A stretch of DNA of 64,000 nucleotides from Marivirga harenae (GTDB lineage: Bacteria > Bacteroidota > Bacteroidia > Cytophagales > Cyclobacteriaceae): assembly GCF_030534335.1 (NCBI RefSeq), contig NZ_CP130565.1, positions 3,369,501 through 3,433,500 on the forward strand, in the 5' to 3' direction. The notes beneath the pieces are model-generated. The model ran no database searches. It had not been told where the DNA came from and saw only the letters and a program-made list of their open reading frames with translations. Below are positions 1 to 9,379 of the stretch, piece by piece (the first letter of the stretch is position 1; each line of letters begins with the position of its first letter). The position numbers were made by a program, and so were the translations under genes.

Positions 1-1
1 A

Positions 2-523
2 GTTGTTGTTGGCGCTGGAGATACAGCCGCTGAAGAAGCTACGTACTTATCAAATATTTGTAATAAAGTAACCATCTTGGTTAGAAGGGATGAAATGAGA
101 GCTTCGCAAATCATGCAGAGGCGTGTAATGAAAGCTAAAAATATTGAAGTGCTTTGGAATACAGAGACTGAAGAAGTTTTAGGAAAGGATGAAGTAGAAG
201 GAGTGAGAGTAGTAAATAATATTACTGGAGAGAAAACTGAGATTAAAGCAACAGGCTTCTTCGTAGCTATTGGACATAAACCCAATACGGAAATATTTAA
301 AGAGTATCTTGATCTGAATGAGGCTGGTTATATTGAGACTAAATCAGGAAGCACGAAAACAAAAGTAGAAGGAGTTTTTGCTTCAGGGGATGCTCAAGAT
401 TTTGTATACAGACAAGCTGTAACAGCTGCAGGAACTGGTTGCATGGCCGCTTTGGATGCCGAAAGGTTCTTGGCAGAGAAAGAAGATGAATTAGAAGAGC
501 AAGAAGTAGCTGAAAAAGCTTAA
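2..523 (+). CDS. trxB: Thioredoxin reductase, C-terminal part (5' truncated by window edge)
   Basis: NADPH-dependent flavoenzyme that reduces thioredoxin in the cytoplasm. The reading frame is open from base 2, so the gene starts upstream of the window. Visible are the NADPH-binding GAGDTAAEEA stretch at the very start, the VRRDEMRAS region typical of TrxB, and the C-terminal FAD motif around ASGDAQD followed by a region rich in Ala and Gly (AAGTGCMAALDAERFL). The CxxC redox centre would lie upstream and cannot be checked. The C-terminus ends in an acidic tail rich in Glu. A hairpin terminator follows directly, so this is the end of a transcript. The family call is secure; only the missing N-terminal half limits it. 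Confidence 0.93.
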   Translation, partial: VVVGAGDTAAEEATYLSNICNKVTILVRRDEMRASQIMQRRVMKAKNIEVLWNTETEEVLGKDEVEGVRVVNNITGEKTEIKATGFFVAIGHKPNTEIFKEYLDLNEAGYIETKSGSTKTKVEGVFASGDAQDFVYRQAVTAAGTGCMAALDAERFLAEKEDELEEQEVAEKA

Positions 524-530
524 AGTATTG

Positions 531-553
531 AAGGAGGGTTTGCCCTCCTTTTT
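531..553 (+). terminator. Rho-independent terminator after trxB
   Basis: Perfect 8-bp stem (AAGGAGGG / CCCTCCTT) with a TTTG loop, followed by a T run, starting 7 bases after the trxB stop codon. Confidence 0.9.
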
Positions 554-615
554 ATATGAATTTTTAAATGTAAGTACACTAATTGTATTTGTAAGTTTAT
601 TATTGCGACTAAATT

Positions 616-1338
616 ATGATCAAATTAAACATATTAGCTTTTGCAGCTCATCCAGATGATATCGAATTAGCTTGTGCGGGAACGATTGCCAAACATACGT
701 CCATGGGCGAAAATGTTGGTGTGATTGACCTCACAGAAGGTGAAATGGGGACTAGAGGAACTCCTCAGCAAAGATTGAAAGAGGCTGCGAAAAGTGCAGA
801 AATTTTAGGACTGAAGCTTCGTGAAAATTTAGGTTTTAAAGATGCTTTCTTCAAAAATGATTTAAAACATCAGACTGAAATTGTAAAAAAAATAAGGCAA
901 TATCAGCCTGATATTGTTTTAGCAAATGCTATATCAGATCGTCATCCAGATCATGGAAGAGCATCTGAACTAATTTCTGAATCGGTTTTTTTAGCAGGGT
1001 TGCAAAAATTTGAAACCTCTGATGAAAATGGAGTTCCTCAAAAAGCATACAGACCAAGTAAAGTTTACCATTATATTCAAAGCCTACCCATTACGCCTGA
1101 TTTTGTGGTAGATGTTAGCAGTCATTGGGAGAAAAAAATGAATGCCATCAAAGCATTCGATTCTCAATTTTACAAAGCAGATTCCCAGGAACCAGAAACC
1201 TATATTTCTAATCCAAGATTTTTGAAAATGATTGAAGCTAGGGCAATGGATTTCGGGCAAATCATTGGCGTTGATTATGCTGAAGCATTTACCGTGGAGA
1301 GATATTTGGGTGTGAAAGATTTGAATGGCCTTATTTAA
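616..1338 (+). CDS. bshB1: Bacillithiol biosynthesis deacetylase BshB1
   Basis: Zinc-dependent N-acetylglucosaminyl-malate deacetylase, second step of bacillithiol synthesis (LmbE/PIG-L family, cytoplasmic). The protein of 240 residues has the usual family length. The metal and catalytic motif AAHPDDIE lies at residues 10-17 and the second metal motif HPDH near residue 113; the TEGEMGTRG segment after the third strand is characteristic of the BshB1 subgroup. The gene is monocistronic as far as can be seen, with an AT-rich upstream region after the trxB terminator. Proximity to trxB fits a thiol-redox neighbourhood, but the two are separated by a terminator. Confidence 0.93.
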   Translation: MIKLNILAFAAHPDDIELACAGTIAKHTSMGENVGVIDLTEGEMGTRGTPQQRLKEAAKSAEILGLKLRENLGFKDAFFKNDLKHQTEIVKKIRQYQPDIVLANAISDRHPDHGRASELISESVFLAGLQKFETSDENGVPQKAYRPSKVYHYIQSLPITPDFVVDVSSHWEKKMNAIKAFDSQFYKADSQEPETYISNPRFLKMIEARAMDFGQIIGVDYAEAFTVERYLGVKDLNGLI

Positions 1339-1363
1339 TTAGGGAAGAATTTTCACTCTTTGG

Positions 1364-1423
1364 ACTTTCCGGTCTGACTATCGTCTGACATACGTAGTAG
1401 TCTAAGTGGTCAGACCTGCTCTT
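1364..1423. repeat. Palindromic intergenic repeat, copy 1
   Basis: About 60 bases with imperfect dyad symmetry: outer arms GGTCTGAC (1371-1378) and GTCAGACC (1409-1416). It shares order and sequence (ACTTT..GG..TGAC..TAG/TCG TCTGAC) with a second copy at 1773-1829, so the pair brackets the small gene at 1484-1738. Confidence 0.6.
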
Positions 1424-1483
1424 TGATTCTATTCCGGAAAACAACCTAATCTTTTTTCGTGTTACTAAAGAAAACTTAAGGTT

Positions 1484-1738
1484 ATGAAATTAGAAGAAGT
1501 TGAAGATATCATTAAAAACATTCCGATCGGGGCTAAAATTCAAATAATTCAGAAATCCGGTACTATTATGGACGTCCGTTTATCTAGTAATAAGGTAAAT
1601 GAAACGTCAGAGAAGCATTACGAAAATATTACGGTACCAAAATTACCTCCTGCTTTATTGGTCAATGGGCACATCCGACAAGGAAATTATAGAGTGGATA
1701 TTGAGGATATAGTCAAAATTGCTTGGGTTGAGGAATAG
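1484..1738 (+). CDS. Small conserved-looking protein of unknown function (84 aa)
   Basis: I do not recognise this family. The protein has 84 residues, starts at an ATG after AT-rich leader sequence, and has balanced amino-acid use consistent with a real gene. It begins with an amphipathic helix (MKLEEVEDIIKNIP) followed by alternating strands (IGAKIQIIQKSGT, VRLSSNKV) and ends with VDIEDIVKIAWVEE, a layout loosely like a small beta-barrel (SM- or KOW-like) protein, but that is only a fold guess. No signal peptide or membrane segment. It sits alone between two copies of the same palindromic repeat, which may supply its terminator. Confidence 0.55.
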   Translation: MKLEEVEDIIKNIPIGAKIQIIQKSGTIMDVRLSSNKVNETSEKHYENITVPKLPPALLVNGHIRQGNYRVDIEDIVKIAWVEE

Positions 1739-1772
1739 AGCAAATCTGTTACAGGCTGTTGATTTATAGAAA

Positions 1773-1829
1773 ACTTTGGTATGACCATAGTCTGACCTAA
1801 GTCATACCTTAGGTCAGATTGGTTTGCTT
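1773..1829. repeat. Palindromic intergenic repeat, copy 2
   Basis: Contains a perfect 11-bp inverted repeat, TCTGACCTAAG (1791-1801) and CTTAGGTCAGA (1808-1818), with a 6-base loop. It resembles the element at 1364-1423 and could act as a bidirectional terminator, although no clear T run follows. Confidence 0.6.
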
Positions 1830-2169
1830 CATTGTGTCCTTCGTAAAATCCTAGTGCATCTTCGTAGTTAACCCCTTGCTGGTGCGAGCGCAGTGCCGGT
1901 AAGTTAAGCTTTTTTAGAAAGTCAAATTCCATAAAAATTCCAAAAGAAAATGACTTTTACTTTGCTGGATTCATAAACGTTTATCGTTGTGTCTCCACAA
2001 CCATATAATTCAACGCTTCTGGTTGTGTCTCCACAACCCTATAAAGTAGTAGGTACTTATGTATCTATGAGCATATTTCGAAGCATTTGTGAAGACACAA
2101 ATGCGGGCGACAAAGGATAGAGAAATTACTAACTTAACGACATTGGGTGCGAGCGTTTGGCTCATGGCC
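1830..2169. repeat. Cluster of short hairpin repeats between the small gene and glnS
   Basis: No convincing gene. Three hairpins share the core TTGTGTCTYCACAA: around 1986-2002, 2021-2038 (GGTTGTG / CACAACC), and 2084-2103 in opposite orientation (CATTTGTG / CACAAATG). Two copies of GGTGCGAGCG also occur (near 1878 and 2147). These look like interspersed non-coding repeats of the kind seen in Bacteroidota genomes. A minus-strand open frame at 1687-1932 runs through the repeats and is not supported. Confidence 0.6.
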
Positions 2170-4209
2170 TTACTGCCTTTGGCCGTCAACTGCCTTAGCC
2201 TCTTCTACCAATAATTCATGGTCATCTTCCAATCCTGCTTGAATAAAAGCTTCTATAGCTTCGTTTCTTGCTAAGCCATTTTCTAACAAAACTCCTAAGG
2301 CAATTGTAACTCCAATTCTAGTTCCAACCTTCTTTTTAGCAGTACCAAATAGTGGTTCCAATTCATCATAAGTTACATCTTTTGCTAATTTAGCGATGTT
2401 GGCTCTAGCAGTTTCTAATTTAGTCCCAGAAAGATTTGTGTATTTCTTACTAATCTTTTGAATTTCATTGATAGGGCTTCGACCTTGTCCTTGAGCTGCT
2501 TTCTGTTCAATTGCTTGAGGCTGCTCTTTGGTTTGTGCTTTTGCCCAGGAATCTTTCAAACCTACCGTTTTATTGAAAATTAAATGCTGAGCTGTGGCAT
2601 CTTGATCTAATGTGAAATAGCCAACTCTTTGAAATTGAAATTTATCCTCTAATTTGGCATTTTGTAAAAAGGGTTCTAAGAAAGCCTCCTTGGTAATCTT
2701 CAAAGACTCAGGATTGATATATTCCATAAAGCTTTTATCTCCATGGCTATCCGGAGCCTCATCCAAAAACAAACGATCATATTCTCGTATTTCTGCTTTA
2801 ATTGCATGTTGCATTGATACCCAGTGCAAAGTTCCTTTCACCTTTCGCTTGCTGGCTTCAGTTCCACTTCCAGAACGGGACTCTAGATCTGCAGTGCAAT
2901 GAATCTCAGTGATTTTGCCTTGGGCATCTTTCACCACTGATTCCCCTTTTATGATATAAGCATTTTTCAATCGAACTTCTTTGCCAATTGTCAATCTGAA
3001 GTACTTATTTCCTGCCTCTTCTTTAAAATCCTCTTTTTCAATGTATAGCCCTCTCGAGAATGGCACTTGATGACTACCGGAATTTTCCATTTCCGGATTA
3101 TTCTCAGCCTCAAGCCTTTCTGTTTTACCTTCCGGATAATTAGTTATGATCAATTTGATGGGATCAATTACTGCCATCGCTCGAGTAGCTCTTTTATTCA
3201 AATCTTCCCTAATAGCATATTCCAATAATGAAACATCTGTTACACTATCTCTTTTAGAAATACCCGATAATTCACTGAATTTCCGGATTGACTCAGGCGT
3301 ATAACCTCTTCTCCTCAATCCCGAAATAGTTGGCATCCTTGGATCATCCCATCCTGCTACAGTCTTGCTTTGCACCAATTCCAATAATTTTCGCTTACTC
3401 ATAACGGTATAGCTCAAATTCCGTCTGGCAAATTCTCGCTGCTTTGGTCTTACTTTATTTTCATCATAAATCTGATCCAGGAACCAATCATATAATTCCC
3501 TATGAGATTTGAATTCTAAGGTGCATAAGGAATGACTGATCTGTTCAATATAATCAGATTGTCCATGTGCCCAATCATACATGGGGTAAATGCACCAATC
3601 ATTTCCAGTCCTATGGTGTGCTTTGTTTAGAATTCGGTACATCAGCGGATCACGCATCAACATATTGGAAGATGCCATATCAATTTTAGCTCTTAAAACA
3701 TAAGACCCAGCAGGATAATCCCCATTCTTCATTTTTTCAAATAGCTCAAGGTTCTCTGCAATAGGCCTATCTCTATGAGGACTTGGTTTCCCTGGCGAAG
3801 TGGGAGTTCCTTTTTGTTCAGCTATTAATTCAGGGGACTGCCCATCTACATAGGCTTTTCCTTTTTTAATGAGCTCCACTGCCCAATCAAATAGCTGTTG
3901 GAAATAGTCAGAAGTATAACATTCCTGAGCCCATTTAAAGCCTAACCACTCAATATTATGTTTGATGGAATCCACAAATTCTTGTTCTTCTTTGATTGGG
4001 TTTGTATCATCAAAGCGCAGATTTACAGGGGATTGATGATCTTCACCTAATCCAAAGTTTAGGCAGATCGAAGCAGCATGGCCAATATGCAAATATCCGT
4101 TGGGCTCTGGTGGAAACCTGAATCGCAAGCTGTTTTTTGGCAAGCCTGATTTTAGGTCTTCTTCTATAATATGTTCTAAGAAATTGAGTGATTCTGATGC
4201 TTCTTTCAT
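2170..4209 (-). CDS. glnS: Glutamine--tRNA ligase with C-terminal extension
   Basis: Class I aminoacyl-tRNA synthetase charging tRNA-Gln, cytoplasmic. The HIGH signature lies at residues 35-45 (PEPNGYLHIGHA) and the KMSKS-like motif is VMSKRKL (about residue 270). The catalytic core and the two anticodon-binding beta-barrels fill roughly residues 20-560. At 679 residues it is longer than the enterobacterial enzyme (about 550): the last ~110 residues, after SWAKAQ, form a charged helical extension (INEIQKISKKY onwards) that I cannot assign with certainty but which may play the role of the YqeY/GatB-like tail of some GlnRS. Presence of GlnRS implies direct Gln-tRNA charging. Start is the ATG followed by KEASESLNFLEH. 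Confidence 0.96.
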   Translation of the reverse strand: MKEASESLNFLEHIIEEDLKSGLPKNSLRFRFPPEPNGYLHIGHAASICLNFGLGEDHQSPVNLRFDDTNPIKEEQEFVDSIKHNIEWLGFKWAQECYTSDYFQQLFDWAVELIKKGKAYVDGQSPELIAEQKGTPTSPGKPSPHRDRPIAENLELFEKMKNGDYPAGSYVLRAKIDMASSNMLMRDPLMYRILNKAHHRTGNDWCIYPMYDWAHGQSDYIEQISHSLCTLEFKSHRELYDWFLDQIYDENKVRPKQREFARRNLSYTVMSKRKLLELVQSKTVAGWDDPRMPTISGLRRRGYTPESIRKFSELSGISKRDSVTDVSLLEYAIREDLNKRATRAMAVIDPIKLIITNYPEGKTERLEAENNPEMENSGSHQVPFSRGLYIEKEDFKEEAGNKYFRLTIGKEVRLKNAYIIKGESVVKDAQGKITEIHCTADLESRSGSGTEASKRKVKGTLHWVSMQHAIKAEIREYDRLFLDEAPDSHGDKSFMEYINPESLKITKEAFLEPFLQNAKLEDKFQFQRVGYFTLDQDATAQHLIFNKTVGLKDSWAKAQTKEQPQAIEQKAAQGQGRSPINEIQKISKKYTNLSGTKLETARANIAKLAKDVTYDELEPLFGTAKKKVGTRIGVTIALGVLLENGLARNEAIEAFIQAGLEDDHELLVEEAKAVDGQRQ

Positions 4210-4580
4210 TATGAATTTAATTGTGTTGCAAAATTAGCTGAAAAGCATTCAATTGCAAGAGCGGAAATAGGGTATTTGTTTCGATTGTTGCAAGAGTCCT
4301 GGTTTAAGATGTAGGAAGATGACTAGATCCGAAAACTGATAATTTGGATAAGATTAAAGTTTGTAAAAGCTTCTATTAATGAATCATCATAAAAACTTAC
4401 GATTTTTGATCCAAATCACTTTAATAAACCGACTCCTTAGGCAAAAACTATGAAATAACGGTTTTTATTTATTATTATTTAGCTATAATTAAAATAGAAT
4501 TAGCTTTTTTATTCATTTCCTTTTCCATAAATTACTATTTATAATAATTTTAATTTTAATAGTCTGTAATTTGTCGCAAG
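4210..4580. other. Divergent AT-rich intergenic region
   Basis: Separates glnS (minus) from the T9SS substrate gene (plus) and should carry both promoters. Very AT-rich, with poly-T/A tracts at 4455-4560. No gene or strong terminator seen. A dyad TGAT-CCAA-ATCA occurs at 4407-4418, which fits a bare FNR/CRP half-site pattern but lacks the central TA seen in the sites of the ferredoxin island. Confidence 0.5.
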
Positions 4581-7500
4581 GTGTACGGAAAGATAATTAT
4601 TCTAATATTTTACTTCATTTCTTTTAGTTCTTTTCATGGCAGCGCTGTTGAAACTGAAGAATTTTTGGCGGGTAAGTATTTAGACAATGTTAATGGACTA
4701 AACTATAATTTGACCAAGCCATTAGCATTGTCAAACTGTCCGGGTAATTTAACTAAATCAATTAGTGCAGGATGTGAAGTTTCAGTTACATGGCCAGAAC
4801 CTACTACAGACAATATTTTACTGAGATATGTTCAATCAACGCATAATTCAGGCGATATCTTTCCTGTTGGAAAAACTACAGTGACCTATGTTGAAAGAAA
4901 TTTACTAAGTGGGGATACAACTGATATTTGCTCATTCATTGTTGAAGTAACTCTTGATCCCAGCTATGCAATTAGTAACTGTCCTTCAAATGTAGTAATT
5001 GATTTAAATACAAGCTGTGACCGTAGAGTGTTGTGGTTTGAACCAGAAGTTGCATGTGGTATAAGTTTAGCAAGTAATAAATCTCCTGGAGACGAATTTC
5101 CTATAGGAACGACAACGGTTACTTATTCGGCATTTGAGGGAAACCGAATTTATGGAACATGTAGTTTTACTGTAACTTTGAATGATAATACGCCTCCAGT
5201 ATTCGACACTTGTCCGAATAATATCACCTTAGATGCAAATGAAAATTGCGAGGCCGTTGGTACTTGGACTCTTCCTGAGGCCAGTGATAATTGTGGTTTT
5301 GCTCCTGCGTTAACAAGTAATTTTGCAAATGGAAGTACTTTTCCAATTGGTACTACTACCGTAACCTATACGGCTACAGATGAGGGAGGTAATACAGCGA
5401 CTTGTTCATTCGATGTAATCGTATCCGATAATACTGGGCCTGAATTCCTTAATATCCCTTCAGAGCTTAGAATTGACGCTGATGAAAACTGCGAAGCAAC
5501 TGCAACTTGGGATGAAATTTTAGCTGATGACAATTGTAGTAGCAATGTCGTCATCAATAGCAATTTTAATTCTGGTGATGAATTTCCTTTAGGGGAAACT
5601 ATTGTAGAGTATTCTGCTACCGATGAAGCGGATAATGAAACGATTTCCAGTTTTTCGGTAATTGTAGAAGATAATACAGACCCAAGCACCTCAAACTGTC
5701 CCACAAATATTATTGTTTTTGCCAATAGCAACTGTGAGGCTACCGCTACATGGATCGTACCTAATTTTACCGATAATTGTGATAGCAGCCCTCAAGTGGC
5801 TTCGTCTCATAACCCGGGAGATGTGTTTCCAATTGGTGATACCGAAGTAACTTATACTGCAACTGATGAGGCTGGTAACGAGGCTTTATGCAGATTCATA
5901 GTAACTGTTGACGACAATACACCACCCACCTTTACATCTGTACCTGATAATTTAGTCGTTTCTGCTCAATCTGATGCTTGTGAAGCCACTGTAAACTGGG
6001 ATGGAATAATTGCAGAAGATAATTGTGATGCTGCTGTAGACATTGCCACTAACTTTAACTCAGGAGATGTCTTCACACTAGGAGAAACAACAGTTGAAAT
6101 AACAGCCACAGATGATTCAGGAAATGAGTCTTCTTCCTCTTTTCTGGTAACAGTAGTAGATGACACCCCACCTCAAGTATTAAGTATCCCAAATGATATA
6201 ACGGTATCAGCTTCAACTGCTTGTAATGCCGTTGTGAACTGGGTTATTCCAACATTTACAGATAATTGTGATGCTGATTTAGATATCACTTCTACACATA
6301 ATTCGGGCGATGTCTTTCCATTAGGTGAGACTTTGGTTAGCTACACTGCAATCGATGATGCAGATAACGATACAGTCAGTAGCTTTAAGGTGATTGTCGT
6401 AGATGACTCATCTCCAATTTTTATCAGCTGCGTCTCCGATATTGTATTGACAGCAAATAACCAATGCCAGGCAACAGCTAGCTGGCAACTACCTGAAGTA
6501 TCGGATAACTGCAGTAGTGAAATTACACTTGAAAGTGATTTTGATTCAGGAGATGTTTTTCCGCAAGGAACTACAATGGTCACTTATACTGCTACTGATG
6601 CAGCAGGAAACAGCAGTACTTGTAGTTTTGATGTAATTGTAAATGACAACACTCCACCCACTATTTTAAGTAACTTGAATGACTTAACGGTGTCTGCGGA
6701 TGAAGGAACTTGTCAAACAACTGTTAGCTGGAATACCATTAGCGCTGAGGACAATTGTGATAATGAGGTGCAGATTACAAGTAGTTTTAATTCAGGTGAT
6801 CTTTTCCAAATTGGAGAATCTATTGTAGAAGTTATCGCAAAGGATAATGCTGGTAATGAGACGTCTGCTTCATTTAAAGTTACAGTTGAAGATAACACTG
6901 CTCCTGAAGTTATTTTCTGTCCAGAGGACATAACTATTTCAGCTAAAGGGAATTGTGAGTCAATTGCCAGCTGGGAAATACCTGAATTTTCTGATAATTG
7001 TAATAGTGACTTAAGCGTAAGCTCTACTCATGATCCTAGGGATATCTTTCCGCTGGGGACTACATTGGTCACCTACACTGCTACGGACGCTGCAGGCAAC
7101 CAGCAAAGCTGTAACTTTAATGTCATTGTGGAAGATGATAAACTTCCAGATTTTACCACTTGCATTGCGGATATTAGTCTGACTGCCAATGATCAGTGTG
7201 CAGCTATTGCTGAATGGTTAATACCCGAAGTGACAGACAATTGTGATAACAATGTCAATTTGGAAAGTGACTTTACATCTGGAGATAGTTTCCCAATAGG
7301 AATAACCACTGTCACTTATACTGCTACAGATGATGCAGGAAACTCAAATACTTGTAGTTTTGATGTAATTGTGGAAGACAAAAGTGCAGCTGTTCTAGTT
7401 TCTTGTCCGGATAAGCAAATTATCAGCGCTAATGAAAACTGTATTGGTATTGCAAACTGGGAAGAACCTGTTTTCGATGATTGCTCAAATTTAACAATCA

Positions 7501-8390
7501 GCAGTAATTATCAGAAAGGAGATGAACTTCCTCTAGGTGTTACTAATATTGAGTACACAGCAACAGATATAAATGGTAAAACTACGCTATGTAGCTTTGA
7601 AGTAGAAGTTATTGACCAAAGTCCACCAATTATAACCAATTGTCCTGACGATATAAGTATATCTGCATCAGACGATTGTGAGGCAATAGTGGATTGGGAG
7701 ATACCGACAGCTTTGGATAATTGCACAGAAGTAAGTGCAAATTCAAACTTTGAACCTGGTACTGTTTTTCCTATAGGGATTACGACTGTTGAATATGAGT
7801 TTACCGATGAATACGGTAATCGTAGTTTATGTAGTTTTATGGTAACTGTAGAAGACCAATCTGAAATTATCATCAACAATTGTCCAGAAGACATCTTTGT
7901 CACAGCTGAAAACAGCAATGGGTCGGCAACTGTGAATTGGGAAGTGCCTAGGGCAAGCGCTGCATGCTCTGAACTAGTTGTTGATGCAAGCCACAATCCA
8001 GGTGAAGCATTTGAAGTGGGCACTACAGAAGTTACTTATACTTTTACCAAAGAGAATGGAGTAAGTGAAAATTGCACGTTTGATGTGACAGTTGAACCAT
8101 TAATATTGGATATCCAAATCAGTAGATTAATAACTCCTAATGGAGATGGAAATAATGATAATTGGAGAATAGAGGGGTTAGAAAAATTTCCAAATAATCA
8201 GGTGATTGTGGTGGACAGATGGGGAACGGAAATTTATAAATCGAGTGGATACAACAACAATGAAGTAGTTTGGAAGGGAGAAAACAGGAGTGGAGAGATG
8301 GTACCCAGAGGTACTTATTATTATTTCGTTACGGTAAGAAACGAGCAAGATGTCATTCAGAGAAAAGGGTATCTGGAAGTCCTAAGATAA
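4581..8390 (+). CDS. Giant HYR-repeat surface protein with type B T9SS sorting domain
   Basis: Secreted, probably adhesin-like cell-surface or released protein of 1269 residues. It opens with a signal peptide (hydrophobic IIILIFYFISFSSF) from a GTG start. Then come 14 consecutive HYR-type beta-sandwich repeats of about 80 residues, each with a CP-N-I start, a central W, a DNC motif and an F-P-G-T-TVTY-TATDEAGN end; repeats 3-11 are most alike, and Cys pairs probably form disulfides. The last ~85 residues, from ITPNGDGNND, with VVDRWG and YYYFVTVRN, match the gliding-motility type B (CHU_C-like) C-terminal domain that directs export by the type IX system and needs a PorP/SprF partner. The next gene is such a partner. 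The GTG is chosen because it precedes a good signal peptide. Confidence 0.93.
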   Translation: MYGKIIILIFYFISFSSFHGSAVETEEFLAGKYLDNVNGLNYNLTKPLALSNCPGNLTKSISAGCEVSVTWPEPTTDNILLRYVQSTHNSGDIFPVGKTTVTYVERNLLSGDTTDICSFIVEVTLDPSYAISNCPSNVVIDLNTSCDRRVLWFEPEVACGISLASNKSPGDEFPIGTTTVTYSAFEGNRIYGTCSFTVTLNDNTPPVFDTCPNNITLDANENCEAVGTWTLPEASDNCGFAPALTSNFANGSTFPIGTTTVTYTATDEGGNTATCSFDVIVSDNTGPEFLNIPSELRIDADENCEATATWDEILADDNCSSNVVINSNFNSGDEFPLGETIVEYSATDEADNETISSFSVIVEDNTDPSTSNCPTNIIVFANSNCEATATWIVPNFTDNCDSSPQVASSHNPGDVFPIGDTEVTYTATDEAGNEALCRFIVTVDDNTPPTFTSVPDNLVVSAQSDACEATVNWDGIIAEDNCDAAVDIATNFNSGDVFTLGETTVEITATDDSGNESSSSFLVTVVDDTPPQVLSIPNDITVSASTACNAVVNWVIPTFTDNCDADLDITSTHNSGDVFPLGETLVSYTAIDDADNDTVSSFKVIVVDDSSPIFISCVSDIVLTANNQCQATASWQLPEVSDNCSSEITLESDFDSGDVFPQGTTMVTYTATDAAGNSSTCSFDVIVNDNTPPTILSNLNDLTVSADEGTCQTTVSWNTISAEDNCDNEVQITSSFNSGDLFQIGESIVEVIAKDNAGNETSASFKVTVEDNTAPEVIFCPEDITISAKGNCESIASWEIPEFSDNCNSDLSVSSTHDPRDIFPLGTTLVTYTATDAAGNQQSCNFNVIVEDDKLPDFTTCIADISLTANDQCAAIAEWLIPEVTDNCDNNVNLESDFTSGDSFPIGITTVTYTATDDAGNSNTCSFDVIVEDKSAAVLVSCPDKQIISANENCIGIANWEEPVFDDCSNLTISSNYQKGDELPLGVTNIEYTATDINGKTTLCSFEVEVIDQSPPIITNCPDDISISASDDCEAIVDWEIPTALDNCTEVSANSNFEPGTVFPIGITTVEYEFTDEYGNRSLCSFMVTVEDQSEIIINNCPEDIFVTAENSNGSATVNWEVPRASAACSELVVDASHNPGEAFEVGTTEVTYTFTKENGVSENCTFDVTVEPLILDIQISRLITPNGDGNNDNWRIEGLEKFPNNQVIVVDRWGTEIYKSSGYNNNEVVWKGENRSGEMVPRGTYYYFVTVRNEQDVIQRKGYLEVLR

Positions 8391-8461
8391 TGGATTAAAG
8401 ATGTTATATTATTGTTTAAATAAATTTATATAACATAATGTAAATCAGTAAATTATATATA

Positions 8462-9379
8462 TTGAAGAAATTAAAATACCATATTAAGTTTCTATTTGTT
8501 TTGTTATTCATCAGTATTGGACTGCATGCACAACAAGGAGTACAATATACGCAATATATGTATGACGGATCACTTATTAATCCGGCCTATGCTGGAGCTG
8601 ATGAAGCATTAAGTATCTCACTATTACATCGTGATCAATGGAGTGGTCTTGAGGGAGCTCCGCAGTCTCAGACTTTTTCAGCTCATTCTTTATTTAGAAA
8701 GCCACAGTTAGGAACGGGCTTATTTATTCATCGTGAAAGTATTGGAGTGCATCAAAATATACAGCTTGCCACCAATTTAGCATATCATTTACCAGTAGGC
8801 TATCAAAAAACACTCTCCTTTGGTATTAAAGCGGGAATGTTGAATGTTCGTTCGGATTATCAATCATTGCAAAACGGCAATCCTGACCCAAGCGTCAATG
8901 ATGAGATTTTCTCAGGGACTGACTTTAATGCTGGTTTTGGTTTTTATTACCGCAGTGAAAAATTTGAAGCTGGATATTCGATTCCATCTATTATTAACAA
9001 AACGATTAACGTAAACGACTCCATAACACTAGATCCGATTAATCTTAATCATTTACTCTTTAGTCAATACCATATCGCCCTAGGAAGTAATTTTGTGTTA
9101 AGTCCGGGTTTTCTATTCAAGTATTTTCAAGGTATACCAATAAGTTATGATCTTAATGTTTTGACAACATACAGAGGAGTGCTTACGGCAGGAGTTTCGT
9201 ACAGGAAGGAAGAATCTTTAGATTTTTTGATTAGATTTAACTTATCATCACAATTTCAAGTCGCTTATGCCTACGACTATCCCATAGGCAATGTAAGCAG
9301 GCTTGCGCAGGCATCTAATGAAATCATGCTGCGATATATTTTCAAATTTAACTACGATAATGTGAATTCGCCTCAATGA
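8462..9379 (+). CDS. PorP/SprF family type IX secretion outer-membrane protein
   Basis: Outer-membrane beta-barrel protein of the PorP/SprF family, which assists secretion and anchoring of type B sorting-domain proteins. It has 305 residues with a signal peptide ending at HAQQ, and the family start motif QYTQYMYDGSLINPAYAGA, followed by alternating strands with GF/GI turns up to the C-terminal strand ending YIFKFNY. The start codon is TTG (MKKLKYHIKF), the only start giving the signal peptide. It follows the HYR-repeat protein by 71 bases and overlaps the next gene by 4 bases (ATGA), so the three are likely co-expressed. The pairing suggests this is the specific SprF for the upstream substrate. 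Confidence 0.93.
   Translation: MKKLKYHIKFLFVLLFISIGLHAQQGVQYTQYMYDGSLINPAYAGADEALSISLLHRDQWSGLEGAPQSQTFSAHSLFRKPQLGTGLFIHRESIGVHQNIQLATNLAYHLPVGYQKTLSFGIKAGMLNVRSDYQSLQNGNPDPSVNDEIFSGTDFNAGFGFYYRSEKFEAGYSIPSIINKTINVNDSITLDPINLNHLLFSQYHIALGSNFVLSPGFLFKYFQGIPISYDLNVLTTYRGVLTAGVSYRKEESLDFLIRFNLSSQFQVAYAYDYPIGNVSRLAQASNEIMLRYIFKFNYDNVNSPQ

Noticed and set aside
1687-1932. 81-codon open frame on the minus strand
   Set aside because: It overlaps the small plus-strand gene and runs through the palindromic repeat; its sequence is what the repeats would encode and shows no family match.
4407-4418. TGAT-CCAA-ATCA as a further FNR-like operator
   Set aside because: It lacks the central TA of the other sites, lies 160 bases from the start codon, and the half-sites alone are expected by chance in AT-rich DNA.
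7511-8023. 170-codon minus-strand frame inside the HYR-repeat gene
   Set aside because: An antisense shadow created by the regular repeats; similar shadows occur at each repeat.
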